Assembly: GCA_024036415.1 (NCBI GenBank)
Contig: JAMWET010001356.1
Coordinates: forward strand, 461,501-525,500
DNA length: 64,000 nucleotides
Origin: Prochilodus magdalenae
Taxonomy: Eukaryota > Chordata > Actinopteri > Characiformes > Prochilodontidae
Direction: 5' to 3'
Positions within the stretch are counted from its first letter, which is position 1, and the number at the start of each line of letters is the position of its first letter. Shown here one piece after another: positions 46,293-58,553 of this stretch. The notes below the pieces were generated by a model. It made no database searches, was not told the origin of the DNA, and saw only the letters and a program-made list of their open reading frames with translations. The translations under genes were made by a program, and so were the position numbers.

Positions 46293-46574
46293 CACTGGCT
46301 ACTTTATTAGGTACACCTCCTTATATCCAGACTCACTGTTCATTTTATCAGCTCCAGTTACCATGCAGGCTCTCACTGTATTTCTACATTTACAGACTGT
46401 ACTCCATCTGTTTCTCTGGATACTTTGTTTGCTAATTTCACCCTGTTCTTCAGTGGTCAGCAACTCCAGGACTATTGGTATTAGGGTGTTATTTGGTTGG
46501 TGCATGGTGAGTGAAGCTGAAAAATCGTCATTGAGAGTAAAAACAAGGAGGTGTACCTAATGAAGTGGCCAGTG
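46293..46574. mobile_element. MITE with 30-base terminal inverted repeats
   Basis: A 282-base element. The left terminus is CACTGGCTACTTTATTAGGT followed by ACACCTCCTT; the right terminus is its inverse, AAGGAGGTGTACCTAATGAA then GTGGCCAGTG, agreeing at 28 of 30 positions. The interior (TTCATTTTATCAGCTCCAGT at 46,340; CCATCTGTTTCTCTGGATAC at 46,405; CACCCTGTTCTTCAGTGGTC at 46,439) matches parts of the older copies at 4.7 and 8.6 kb. It is a short internally deleted form, and much better preserved than the other two. The 132-codon frame through it is chance. Superfamily undetermined; I do not assign it to hAT or Tc1 from these ends alone. Confidence 0.9.
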
Positions 46575-47692
46575 GGTGTATGTCAGAAATGGACTGTCCG
46601 GAATTTGTGAGGATGATAGGCCAATGCTGATTCCGAGGGGGTGGGGATAGGATGCCGTGTCTTGGTTAAACAATCAAAACCTGCTAGGAAAAGGATGACA
46701 TGCATAAGTGTGGTATCTGGTTAATGTTAAAAGTTAAGTTCAGCAGTTGTTCTAGATTTTTATACTTGCAAATAAAACTTTGCAAATACAACGGTCGACC
46801 AATAAAGTAATATGGGCCTGTGTAGGTTTAAAATCTGTCAATTCTGACCTATAGCCCATTGATCTTTCTCTCTCTCATAATATAATCTATAACAGGGCTG
46901 CCCAAGTGTGGCCCATGAGGTTATTTATTTTGACTTACCAAAAGGTTACCCTAACACCACCCCCTTACCCATTAAGAGAACAGACACATCTTTTATAGTA
47001 TAACCGTAAGAAGGCAGAACAGAATAGTACAACTTAAAGCTCTATAATCTAGAAGGCATTCTATATCAGATTACCTTTTTAGGGATAGCAATGTTTTGTT
47101 TATACTTTGACTTTGCTGTGATACTGACATTTACCAATCACCCAGCACTAGAGCTTTTAGGCGTCAAGCACTTTACCACAAGCTCTGTCCACTGTGTCCT
47201 GGATCCCCACAGGGATAATTGGGTCAAATGAGGAAAGAGTGGCATGTGAAAATCACTCCAGACAAGGTTAACCAGATTACAAATGTGACCTACAGGTATA
47301 GCCATTACTGTCCTGATGACATAATCTATCAAACATCACTTCCATAATGAGACCCATTTAACTCTGTTAATCTAAATCAGCTCCTGCCTTCATATTTCCA
47401 ACCCTGCTACTGGTTTTACAGAGCTAGAAAACCTAAAGTATTTGCTCCCTTCACATTTTCTTCCATTTTAGCACTTTAAAATTAGATAAAAAAAAAATAA
47501 ACACAAACTGGTAATTTACTGCATTCGATCAGGATTGATTCATTGCTGTTCTCCGAACTTCACAGCTGACGTTACCGCATTTGATCAGTATTAATTGTGC
47601 AGTTCAAAGCTGACTGGCCAAAAAGAATTGTACGTTGTTGCTCATAGAAATGGGGGCATGTACGTGATCAGTTTGAAGATAACTGTGAGAGC
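46575..47692. other. Intergenic sequence
   Basis: AATTGTGCAGTTC near 47,595 again resembles one end of a common fish hAT-type repeat. No gene recognised. Confidence 0.38.
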
Positions 47693-47733
47693 AGGAGCGA
47701 GAGAGAGCGAGAGAAGGAGAGAAAGAGAGAGAC
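47693..47733 (+). repeat. Short GA-rich run
   Basis: GAGCGAGAGAGAGCGAGAGA and similar units over about 40 bases. Confidence 0.9.
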
Positions 47734-47819
47734 ATAAACAAGAAAAAAAAGGGAAAATGCAAACAACCTCTGCTTCCTGAGCTGGTGTCACTAAATGAGA
47801 TGGAATCTGTTCATTAAAG

Positions 47820-48300
47820 AGCGGTTTGGGTCCCACATGCTTTCTGAGCCCCCTATTCAACTACACAAAACCAGCAATTATTGCTCCCCGTTTTGGGCTC
47901 TTCACTGTAATTTTGCTCGGATAAATCCAAGCCAACAGTTGCAAGCTGCAGTTAACACTACGGAAAGAGCAGAACATTCCCCTCCATTCAAGAGCTAAAG
48001 ATGTGGATGTTGTCACGGCAATCAAGCTCCACTTTAGCATAAAAGGGGTGGATAAATAAACATGACATTGTTCATTCATTTGTAGAAGATCATTCCAGAC
48101 TCAACCAATATATCTGCTAGCAGATAACACAGGTCAATATTGAGGTCCAGCTGATTTATCGCTGACTTACCAGGAAAACAAAACTCAAAATTGTGGTAAT
48201 GGATCATATTGCACTGCAGTAGACGAAAATTTTGGTCCAAAATCTTCTGACATATAATCTTTACCGCATAATCTGATGTGCAGCATAGCTGAATTTGCAT
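47820..48300. promoter_or_regulatory. Candidate conserved noncoding block 9
   Basis: Repeat-free block with GTCACGGCAATCAAGCTCC (48,013), GGATAAATAAACATGACATT (48,050), CAGCTGATTTATCGCTGAC (48,148) and TGTGGTAATGGATC (48,191). No coding pattern. Inferred from texture only. Confidence 0.28.
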
Positions 48301-49701
48301 GGCATGGTCAAGGTTAGGTCTATTGTGGGTTCAAGGGGACTTAAGCATGTTACATAATATCAGCCCCCTGCTGGAGAGTCTTCTGACTGCCACACATCCC
48401 TGTAATGTCCATAATTTAAAAAGCTGCTTACTGACATTACTGAAAGCATCTTTAATCAACTGTAGATGCCTATGGCTGCACAGTTAATGTTGCACACGTT
48501 ATCAGTCACACTTTGTGGTGCAATTTTTGAATCCCAAGAACAGCAATTTTGAATTGTGTCCTATAATATTCTCAGTTGTCTTAACAAGTTTGAAGCCATG
48601 AAATTTAACCTAATATTAATCTAACAGTAGAGCTTGTTAGCCTGGCATTCAAGGTATACAGTTAGCATTCAAACCTCAAGCCCCACGCTCACTCACTCCT
48701 CCTCCAAAACTACCAAATATGCTGGTCAAAAAATCAGGAACTTTATTAAAAGAGAATAATTGCATTTAAACTACAATCGTAACACAGAAAAGGCAAATTA
48801 CAGTTATCTATTTTTGTTCTGCCTTATGGTTGCCTTTGGGAAACCATTAACTATTATCATATTCTCATTATTTTACAACTCATGTGAGCCATTGAGACAC
48901 GTAAATTGTATGTAAAATGCAGAGAACAGTAGTCATTAGTTGGTGTGTCAATCTTGGAAACACACAGCAGAAACAAAGTGGAATTTGCTGTATAGCTTAA
49001 GGCTTATTAAGGCACAGTAATTATTCATTCTTTAAACAATAAAAGAGAATGAAACCCTTTAAGTATATATTATCTAATAGCAAACTATCAGCATATATAA
49101 CACATTTTCTTTTCTTTTCTTTCCAGTTCTCTAATTCTTTTTCCCTACACAGCGGATATCACTTTTGAAGCATTGCCAACAGGTTACTTGTCAATCATTG
49201 CCAATATCAGAATACGTCACTCAATCGACCAAGCCTGCCGAGACATTCTTTGCATAGAGTTTTTACATGACAGTCTATTACTGCAGCACAGTCTGAACCT
49301 GTAAACCTGAACACAAAACACCATAACAATCATCAAACCTAACATCTAGAGAATTGCATGATATTCTCTCCACAAAGGCTCTACAAAGAGATGTTACTGT
49401 ATATATTGCTCAGGCCCAAATATTATTAGGCCACTTATTGTGAGTCTATTACACCAGACTAAGCTTGAACCTATAACCTCTGTGAACTCTTAAGTCTCTA
49501 GAAATGAAGTTTCAACTCCCACAATTAGGCTTTTTTTGCACTCTCCTTCCTTCAGAAACCCACAGCAATTTCTGATAGCTCATCGGATTCGTTTGTCCCA
49601 CTCACATTACATCTGCAACGAGAATCTGCTCCAGAAGCACCTCAGCCTTGCAGCTTGCCATATTGAAAGTAAACATGTAATCAAGAGGCTTAAAGCCAGC
49701 T
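48301..49701. other. AT-rich intergenic sequence
   Basis: 1.4 kb without recognisable gene or repeat. TTTCTTTTCTTTTC occurs near 49,107-49,122. Confidence 0.4.
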
Positions 49702-49713
49702 CTGTGTGTGTGT

Positions 49714-49786
<73 letters not shown>
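49702..49786. repeat. (GT)n microsatellite
   Basis: About 85 bases of GT with a single A interruption near 49,718. Confidence 0.97.
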
Positions 49787-49791
<5 letters not shown>

Positions 49792-50732
49792 TCCTCAAGG
49801 CTTCCACAGCAACAGCTCCTGCGTTGGCTTTGTCGTGTTTGCCAACACGCGCACCCGCTTTCCTGTATGAAATATTTAGAATACAAGAACACAAAAAGTC
49901 CAAAAAGTGTGAAACAAACCACCTTCGGCCATGAAGGCAGGTTGCATCAAGCAAACTCATGATGAAATTACTGTCAACTGCATGGCAATCAGAAAGCAAG
50001 GCAGGTGCTCAGCTAGTCTCTGTCTATTGCATCCATTGAATCATATCTGACCCAGCTGTCTAAAACACACAACCAGGCAACCAGACCTAGAAAGAAGTGT
50101 GACAGGCAGAATAAGTGTCAGCTCAGACGAACATCCTCAATACTCAATGCTGTGTAGACAAATACACAAAGGCTTGTCACAATTACTACACAATAGCCTA
50201 ATCACAAGTATTGATGACTGGTGTATTCCTTAAACACATTTATCACGTTTACATTCCAACAAACAAAAAGTTGTACACAATGTATAAATACAAATTAAAA
50301 AGTAATTAAAAATAAATATAAACATGCTACATTCGGACTGGCTATTGATCCCCTATTAAAAGGCATTATTCAGTGGTGTTTATTTGATGTTTGGTAAGGA
50401 CACATGTGGTCACTTGAACTTCGTAGATGCAAACAATTAACAACAAACAATTAAATGTTAATAAAAGCTAAAAGTTTGTGATTATGACAGGTCCACATAC
50501 ACATTTATATTCTCATTGACACAAAGAAATCCACCATAACAGCTAAATCTGGGTGAAATGTATTGCTTTTTGATTGTCTTTTCTTTTCAGAGCAACTCTG
50601 AAATGAATGCATAAAGTACATAAGCACAATGGACATCATGTAACAGCTTGATTACATTTTCCAAATCGAGCAATATCAGCATTCTGCCAGCCTTTTGTGG
50701 CAGGTAGACGACATTCTGTCTATAGAAAGTAT
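49787..50732. other. Intergenic sequence
   Basis: Nothing recognised in 0.9 kb. Confidence 0.4.
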
Positions 50733-50945
50733 ATGTCAAGTCAACATTTATTTATAGGGCCTGTTACAACAGATATCACAAAGCAGCTTTAAAGAATCTG
50801 ATGTCTGAGACCCCATTGAGCAAGCCAATGGTGACTCCCTCAGTTTAAAATGAAAGAAACCTCGAGAGGAACCAAGACTCAAAAGGGGAACCCATCCTCC
50901 TTGGGTTAACACCAGATAACAAGACGCGCAAAAGAAGGAGCGTTC
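50733..50945 (+). repeat. Fish interspersed repeat (CAAAGCAGCTTTA type), copy 1
   Basis: Follows the order of a very common otophysan fish repeat: ATGTCAAGTCAACATTTATT, TAGGGCC, CACAAAGCAGCTTTAAAGAA (50,777-50,796), CATTGAGCAAGCCAATGG, GAAACCTCGAGAGGAACCAA (50,856-50,875), GACTCAAAAGGGGAACCCAT (50,875-50,894) and CCTCCTTGGGTTAACAC. Non-coding. Whether it is a SINE or part of a larger element is not clear. Confidence 0.75.
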
Positions 50946-51124
50946 AGAGTTTTGTAAGGTAAAGGAATAAATGTCTGATTAGTCTGTAATTGAATAGCTG
51001 GGTCATCTGAGCTAGGCCAAGGTCCCACAGTGCAGGACACCCAGGAGCTCTGCGATAGTTAAAGCCAAGCAGTGGCACCCAGTCAGAGCAGATGTGGCAA
51101 CATCTGATTCAGCTCAGGCTGAAC

Positions 51125-51615
51125 AAAAAACCATACAGAACCATACAAATATACATTTAAATATGTATATTTATATATATTTCTGTTGTTTAAAGTGACT
51201 CAGAGATATTGTCCATAGCGCTGATACAGTATATTAAGAATATTAATAATAATTAAGTATAAGAGTGTAGTGGTATTGGTGAAAGGCTCACGGCTTGTTC
51301 AGGAACCTGATGGCTTGTGGGTAAAAACTGTTTATTAGCCGGTTTGTTCTGGCCTGGATGCTGCGGTACCTCCTGCCTGATGACAGTAGGGTGAACAGGC
51401 CGTGTGCTGGGTGGCTACAGCCCAACCGGATCTTTAGGATTTTCCTCAGGCAGTGGGACTGGTAAATGTCCTGCAAGTCTGGAAGTTTTCTGCCTATGAT
51501 GGATTCCACTGTCCTCAGCCCTCTCTTTAAGGCCTTTCGATCGTAGGCAGTACAGTTGCCATACCAAACCGTGATGCAGGCTGTGGTCGATTGTGTCAAA
51601 TGCTACACTACACAT
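51125..51615 (-). pseudogene. LINE ORF2 C-terminus and 3' tail
   Basis: The minus-strand frame from 51,599 to 51,288 reads CITVWYGNCTAYDRKALKRG, then LPDLQDIYQSHCLRK, then HPAHGLFTLLSSGRRYRSIQ and ARTNRLINSFYPQAIRFLN, the standard end of fish CR1/L2/Rex-type LINE ORF2. It has a largely intact frame, so it is younger than the 43-kb relic. The 3' non-coding part continues leftward to about 51,125 (AT-rich, AATAATTAAG). The RT domain is absent: a 5'-truncated insertion. It is related to, but clearly different in sequence from, the tail of the 26-kb LINE. Confidence 0.88.
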
Positions 51616-52487
51616 AATATTTTAGGCGTGAACATCATTATGTCATCACTCTGATGGTTGTTTATAGCCAAAAGCTAGTTTTATGTGTGATGCAGTGTAA
51701 GTGACGCAATCGCAGTGCCTCTGAATTTCTGCAGCTTGTTGCCTGCGCGAGGAGCACTGCTTCATTCCAAATGAATGAATCTGAAGGGAGATTTGCTTAG
51801 CAGGTTGGCCTCTACAGGGATGTATATGAGAGCTGTATTTTATCATTTCACAGAGAATACTACAACAGCGGAAGTGCTAACTATTAATATTAACATGTTC
51901 ACTTTAGGTTTGCTTGCTGTCCGCAAGACACTTTGCTACAGCCTTTAATATGCCAAAACCCCATTTCCTTGGAGCCATAAAGCATCTAAATTATGCAAAG
52001 CATAAATTTTCTTTGGTGCTCTTTGGTAAGCATTTTTCCCGCAACATGGGGATACAAGCCAGTTTTAACCAACAGGTTCCCCTTTCTGCATTTTGGCTGA
52101 TTCTCTGATTCGAGGATGACTTTGGCTTTCTATTCATCAGCTTCTTGTTCAAATTTCCCTGTTCCACCCTAAATGGTGTAGCATTAACATTAAGATGCAC
52201 TAGACCGAACTCTTCCCTTTTGCTGCCATGTTAGTTTGATGGGGCAGCTTATCATTGGCATCAAGTTCAAGTTGTGTGCTTGGGCAAGGTTAGCAATCAC
52301 ACTAGATGTGTACTGGGCCCAAGTCTGCCTAAAGTGGGCAAGTCACATGCATAGTACTGGACAATAGCACAAGTCAAAAGGCTTTTAAGGTTTAAACTGC
52401 ACAGCCTTAAATGATCAGGATGTTTTTTTAATCAATAAATTAAAATTTACTTATATATGTCCATGTTTAGATGTATTGAATGTAATC
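51616..52487. other. Intergenic sequence
   Basis: Nothing recognised; the frame at 51,914-52,108 has no motif. Confidence 0.38.
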
Positions 52488-52625
52488 TGGGTCCAAGCCC
52501 CCTGTGAGCAAGCCAAAGACAACAGTGGCAAAACTCCTTGGGGGTAAAAGCCAGAAACCTTGAGAGGAAACCAGACTCTAGGGAGAAATCCATGCTCCTC
52601 TGGATGTCTATACATCTTGTGGGTC
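52488..52625 (+). repeat. Fish interspersed repeat, copy 2 (partial)
   Basis: Contains GAGCAAGCCAAAGACAACAG (52,506-52,525), TGGCAAAACTCCTTGGGGGT (52,526-52,545), GAAACCTTGAGAGGAAACCA (52,554-52,573) and CCATGCTCCTCTGGATG, the same order as copy 1 at 50.8 kb but older and without the AAGCAGCTTTA part. Confidence 0.75.
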
Positions 52626-53339
52626 ATAGAAGCTTTTGTGGTCAGTTGTGTGGGATACAAGCTGAAAATTAAGTAACATATACAATAGCTACACCAGTTT
52701 GGACCAGAACAGTTCAAACTCAAAGTCTTGCTTAATGATTCCTATGGCACTAATTTTTTCAGTATGCTGTTTTCGCTAATTATATTTTTTGGCCCAATGT
52801 GGAATTAGACTCCTGTAGAAAACTTTGGTGGGAAAGAAATTTTCTCTTTTGACTACATTTTGTCAATGGCTCTGTTACTTCACTGTGCGATTCATACACT
52901 GCAGCTCATAAGAAGAGCACAATTAGTATGTTGTCCCTTGCTCAGTTTATGTCATTAACTGCAGCCATAATACCTTGAAGAGAAACTTCAGATGCACGTT
53001 AGTTTACATTGTGCTGCACTTTCTCATACATCTGATACATACATTTGATCCTCATTGTGTGAGAAGATGAAAGTTATTGCATAAAGAAGAAGCACACTGC
53101 AAGTTAAACACAAACACATAAATAAAGTACCAAGCTGTATGTGGAAGCATGAAGAATGTTATGTAGAAAAGTATCTAAAAAATTAGATACAGAGCAGAGT
53201 CAATCAAACAGTGATAGACACTTTTCCCAAACCTGTGCAAAGTTACTTGAGTTAACTCTCTTAACTGAGGTGCCAGCATTCAAATACTTAAAATCACTAT
53301 AGATTTAATCAGTGAAAAGCCTCTTCATTAACTGTCATT
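52626..53339. other. Intergenic sequence
   Basis: Nothing recognised. Confidence 0.35.
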
Positions 53340-53670
53340 TTTAAAGCTAATCTGCCCATGGAGACAGAATATTCTTCTTGACAAAGACATCCTGGGATAC
53401 GTTTTTTAAAAGCAAAAAAACTAAAAAAAAACACTTTGGGCAGTGTACACAGGTGGCAGAAGAATTTCTCCCGGGCCACACATCCATATGGTCTCTATAG
53501 CAATCGCTGCATCAGGTGGAGGTGACCTGCTTTGATGACATCATCAAACAGGTGCCCATGGCAACACATCCAGAACTGTCTCTCTAAATAAGTTACTTGC
53601 CGAGACGGAATTCGAAAAAGATCTGTCGATCCCTATCAGAGCAAATCCTTCTTCATAGACAGTATGGCAA
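53340..53670. promoter_or_regulatory. Candidate regulatory block with inverted repeat and X-box-like site
   Basis: Repeat-free block. It holds the inverted repeat ACCTGCTTTGATGA / TCATCAAACAGGT (53,525-53,553; one unpaired C) around a two-base centre, immediately followed by GCCCATGGCAAC (53,554-53,565), close to the RFX X-box half GCCATGGCAAC. A second partial match, TCTCTATAGCAATCG, lies at 53,492. The inverted repeat contains TGATGACATCATCA, a bZIP/TALE-like site. No coding pattern. Confidence 0.38.
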
Positions 53671-55369
53671 AGAGTCAAAACAGTTAAGGGTTAATCCAAG
53701 GCTGTTCACTATATCCAATGTACAGTGCTGGCCCTGTAGTAGGTTTAAAATGCATGAAAGGCTTGGTAATTAATTGGATGTGTGAGGATAAGGAAAACAC
53801 TAATTTATGCAGAGCAGAACAGGAGTAGTTCAGGATAGATATGGATTTACTGATATGCCTATATGGCAATTATACTGGCTATTGCTGCAGTTGGCCTACA
53901 TATAAAAAGGCCAATTCTTTTGAATGTAAATTGACAATAATCCAAAATAAAAGGTATGAATAATGACAATAAAATCTTTCACAGCAGTAAAATTAAATGG
54001 AAATATTGTAATATATCCAATAACCTAAAATACATGGCAGTAAATGTGTATTTGACATAAATTAACAAATAACAGAAGAAAGGCGGCTGTCCAATCTGTC
54101 TGTGCATACTACAAGCTATGCACACTAATCTTAAGCCATGTTCACACCGAATAAACAAATGAAAGTCAGCTCACTCGGGAATTTGAGTTCAAGTGAGATT
54201 AGACCTATCAAATTACATATCTTGGAAATGTAATCCAATAAATAATGTGGTGAGGTGTGGTGTCTTTTTTCTAAAAAAAAAAACTTTTTACTTTTATACA
54301 CGTGAATCTAAAAATTTATGAAGGACTGGCTCCCTTTCCACATAATGTCACTGAAGTTGCTTAATAAATAAATACATGTTAACTAGCTAGTTCACCAAAC
54401 TATGCTTTCCCTCCAAAACAGCACCTCATCAGGATCACCTCCAACATTTGTCTTATTTGCGCTCTACCCTGGCAAAGTAAATAGCGAGGCGATAGTGTGA
54501 TGTGACTATAGCTAAATGCTGCACGTATATTACTCCGAAGCTAAGAGTATATCTCACTGTTTGGCATTTCGCTGTCCACATAGAGTTCTAGGCTAACTTT
54601 ATAGGCCGATAAACAGTAGGTGAGAAAAAGTCTACAGTTTTTGGATGCAAAACGTCTTCAACCTGGCTTGTAGAGTTCCTCTGTCTGCCAGTTACTCGAT
54701 TCTCAAAAGCGTGGTGCTATTAGCACTCTAGCTGCCTCCATGCATAACCATGCCACATGTCTTCTTCGAAATGAAACATAAAACAAACATGGCTGTGTTT
54801 TACCATAACGTTAATGCAGCCTTAATACTGTACTTAAATTGTACATGAGATGATGAAGCCCACCCAAATGTAAAAGCTTTTACTATGACAGCTAGTGTTA
54901 ATCTGATAGCATTGATTCAAATATTTATTTTTGTGTGTTAACAGGGGTTCTGTATCACTTAACAATCCGTTCTGTAACAAAGTAGGCTAGGCCAACTTTA
55001 TGCCTTGAGGCAGTATAAAACTACATCACCTTAAGTATGAAGTAACTGTCCTTCACTAGGCTGCATTTTTGAATCATCTGAGTGCAATAATCTGTGAAAT
55101 AAATTCCTGCCATGATCCCAAATGTGTTACAGTCTGAACCCCCACACAGACGTTAAACTCAATCAGCTCAATTATTTGTCTTGTTAACGTGACGAGAGCA
55201 CAGAGGGCACAATGTTTCCATAGGGGAAAAAATAGCATTGAGACTGGAATTGGTAGGTCATCTGTTGATTGGAAGGCAAAGCAACATAAATGAAGCCGCA
55301 TACATTCAGGGACCCCAGTCAAACACACCACTTCACAAAGAAGCTACGCACCAAAACAACAAATTCTGG
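53671..55369. other. Intergenic sequence
   Basis: 1.7 kb AT-rich; nothing recognised. The 85-codon frame at 55,074-55,331 (minus) has no motif. Confidence 0.4.
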
Positions 55370-55790
55370 AGGACTTTTTTTCCAGTGGCCTTAAAAGACA
55401 CAAGGTCAATCCCTCTCCATCTCCTCTAAATCTGATTTCCCCTTTAAGTCCATAGTCGCTTGGCTGCTGGAGGAGAGGTCAGAGACAGCCCCTGTAGACT
55501 GAGCTCACCTGGGTAATGACTATCGATTGATGGTGGAGAGCTGCAATCTGCCTTATTGGAACCGGTGGCGGTGGGTGATTGGTGATGAGACGAGGGAGGG
55601 ACAGTAGTAGTGGCTTCAGGGACAAGATATCTGAAATTGATGAGGCGGGACATTTGCCAGTACATTTAATTACCTACCAAAGGGGGGGTGTTTTGGCTTT
55701 GCTTTATCTGGATATACTGAAAATAGAAAGAAGAGATTTAGAAATGCTGGCATTGCCTGTATTCCGTACACAAAATACAACCTTCATTAG
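55370..55790. promoter_or_regulatory. Candidate conserved noncoding block 10
   Basis: Complex repeat-free block with GGTAATGACTATCGATTGAT (55,512), CGGTGGGTGATTGGTGATGA (55,569), AATTGATGAGGCGGGAC and TTTAATTACCTACC (55,664). No coding frame stands out. Inferred. Confidence 0.3.
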
Positions 55791-55867
55791 CTAGAATCTA
55801 CAAAATAAAATAAGCTAGTATAAACTTTCTTAAAGGAACCAAATATGCTAATATAAACTTCATATAT

Positions 55868-56815
55868 ATACATCATCAAAAGAATAGTTGCACCCAGAAG
55901 GAGGTGTCGGATTGCTATTTGGAAGGAAGATAAAAATGATCAGGAATCATAAATGATGATACATTTAGACTGCAATATTTACTCAGCTACACATACAGAA
56001 GTAAAGTCTCTCAGTTTGGCTTTGGGCTTCCTTGTTTGCTAATGCAACATGCCAGACATCTCGGGATGCAGTTCCTAATGGTGTCCTCTGATAATCCAAC
56101 CCATGCAGCTTGAATATTCTCATGCAGTTCCTGCAGATTTTGCAGTAGGGGTGGAGGTGGAGTGAAACCAGGTCTTCTGGACGTGTGACAACAAACACAA
56201 CAAAACAAAATCTCCACACACAGATTTGATTTCAAAAGCTGAATTCGTCACTGAAGATGACCCGCTGCCATTGAGAGCCACTCCATGACAGCCTGGCACG
56301 ACGTAATTACAGTCTTTGGCAATGTTGACGTGGTGTTAAGGGCAGTTGTCGTAAATGTATGTAAATGTAATGTAAAATCTATGTGAATGTAGTCCTGCAT
56401 CGTGCAGCCGTCCCGTCTGGCCATGGTGCTGCCTCCAACAGGATGACTCAAGGAGGGCATCACTGCTCGCTGAATGTTTGTAAGCGTGGGTGTTGGGTCA
56501 CTCTGTGCATGCTGGACAAACTTTCGGTTCTCCCTCTCTGAGGTTCATGTAGGTCTCCCAGATCCTTTATATTGCTGGTGCATGCCTTCTTCTATCCACT
56601 GCTACCAACAGCTTGTTATGGTACTATCTGCATGACTGGTATGGTGCACAATACGTTGATGAAAATGGAAAGCACACACAACAGGACAATCTTATTTAGT
56701 CAGTCAGGTACAGCAATTAGGTCCATTCTTGCTTGCCCTGAGCGTGAAACCTGATTCATATGCATGTCTCATGTCATCAAACCTACGTACCAAGTTCTAT
56801 TCTTGATGAGTGTAT
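55868..56815 (-). mobile_element. Tc1-like family 1, copy F, both ends present
   Basis: The least truncated copy (948 bases), minus strand. The left end is TACATCATCAAAAGAATAGT then TGCACCCAGAAGG; the right end at 56,799-56,815 is ATTCTTGATGAGTGTA, its inverse. In order from the right: the N-terminal segment (56,450-56,500), the catalytic neighbourhood (TGACGACCCGCTGCC region near 56,255-56,275, complement of GGCAGCGGGTCATCTTCAGT) and the C-terminal NLQELHENIQAAWVGLSEDT (minus, near 56,090-56,150). A filler at about 56,350-56,390 with ATGTAAATGT words is not shared with other copies. Several frameshifts and stops. Inactive. Confidence 0.88.
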
Positions 56816-57844
56816 GTATTGCACATATTGACATATATTGAAATTCTACAATATGCTTTCCATACTGGTAATATGTGTAAAGTGCAAGTTCAAGATTACA
56901 GTTCAAACAAAGGCCACTGAACACATTCCAACTAGCATTTTTACTAGGACTCTTAGTTTCACTGCCACTTTAGCATGTGGACTGTCTGCTTTCTTCGTTC
57001 TCAAACAAACATTTTGGAGTTTTTACTAAGGAAGTGTACGTGTAACTGGACACTCTTTTTTCAAAAAGTCTTTGTGTGACTCTCAACAGCTTTAAGCTCA
57101 AAAGAGGAGCTTAAAAACTGCAATACTCCAACACATTTGAGGAAGTGGAATTAATGCTAACAGAGCCATGTAGCACAAAATGTCTGAGACCATTCAGCTC
57201 TATATGTGCAGCTGCAGTTGCAAATAACTGTAATTTGTTCTCAATAACTGGCATGAAGTTTTTTTCCCCCCACTCCCTCTCTTTGTCATGTATTTCTTTC
57301 CCTCTTTTCTTTGCGGAACAGTAGGCATCAATAATGTAGGGGGCCTCTGGGACTGGTGCGTTCTAGTCATCTACAGCTAGAATGACTGCATGGGGTAAGA
57401 TTCGAACCAGGCAGCAGGATAAAAGACTGGCAGGGGGTTGGGTGAACTCAGGTAGGGATGAAAGGAGGGAAACAGAAAGGGCCTGATGCATAGGTGCAGA
57501 TAGGGTTTAGCTGGAATCATAAAGATTGAGGTATAGGGAATGAAGAACAAGAGTATCTTAAGATAGAACTGGAGCATGGAAGAAGCAACATGTTGCAATT
57601 CGATCGGTCACACGGTTGGTACCTGGGAATCTAGATCATCCTACAAAAAGCTCATTGTATGTTTTGTGGACTGTAAAAAGTAGGACAGGTGTACATAAAA
57701 GAATAAGAGGCATCAAAAAAACCCCACTTAACACTAGGACTGCTGTGAAATCTTTAAAAATATCTTAAACATGGTGATAGGAGCAGGTATAAAAGAAGCA
57801 CTGCTTTAGCCCTTTATAAGGATGGATAGATTGTCACACTGCTA
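56816..57844. other. Intergenic sequence
   Basis: GATTCGAACCAGG near 57,401 recalls a tRNA B-box but has no A-box or cloverleaf context. Nothing else recognised. Confidence 0.38.
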
Positions 57845-58350
57845 GGGTGAGGCAGATATGTCTCACCCTGGACACAACATATTTCAACTCCTCCCATCCG
57901 CCAGACACTACAGGACCCTGTACTCCAAGACAATCAGACACATGAATAGCTTCTTTCCTCAGGCCATCACCTTCACAAACAGCTGACCAGTCCCATCATT
58001 TGCTAGACCATAGTTTCATGCCAAATTATACACCACAGTCTCTTCTCCATACATGTGTACATACGTACATAAGCATGCTAATACTGTTGCACTACCTTAA
58101 CACTACTACCTCTACCTCAGAACTACTGATTTATAGTGTTTGTTAATAATGTGTAAACTTTAAATTATTTGCTGTTTTTTGCTGGTATATTGTGAAGATT
58201 GTATATTGTAATTGTCTGTATTTATTGTGTATATGTGGAGTCATTGTGTATATTGTGCACTGTCAGTACTAGAGAGACAACAAACTGTTAAAACCAAATG
58301 CCTTGTGTGTGTCAACATACTTGGCCAATAAACCTGTTTCTGATTCTAGT
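57845..58350 (+). pseudogene. LINE ORF2 last codons and complete 3' tail
   Basis: From about 57,860 a plus-strand frame reads SHPGHNIFQLLPSARHYRTL, YSKTIRHMNSFFPQAITFTN then stop (TGA at 57,984), the closing part of a CR1/L2/Rex-type LINE ORF2. The 3' UTR runs to about 58,350 and ends ACTTGGCCAATAAACCTG, then TTTCTGATTCTAG, the tail seen on many fish LINEs. The sequence differs from the 26- and 51-kb LINEs (HPGHNIF against HPAHGLF), so at least a second LINE lineage is present. 5'-truncated. Confidence 0.85.
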
Positions 58351-58483
58351 AACTGTGTCAATGAATAATCCAGGAGTGTAAGAGCATCCTTCCTCGATGT
58401 GCAATTGGAAGGGCGCTTTACGATGCATAATCAAAAAAATTGTGAATCCACAGAATTCTCTGGGATATTCCAAGACTGGACTA

Positions 58484-58553
58484 TTATATAAATATATATA
58501 TAATACTATAATAATAATAATTATATGTATATATATATATATATAAAAAACAT
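58484..58553. repeat. AT-rich run
   Basis: Degenerate TA/TAATAA array; strong local A/T bias. Confidence 0.85.

Noticed and set aside
46162..46560. 132-codon plus-strand open frame
   Set aside because: Most of it is inside the 46.3-kb MITE and reads no known protein.
57395..57420. Possible tRNA B-box (GATTCGAACC)
   Set aside because: No A-box at the right distance, no cloverleaf and no SINE body beside it.
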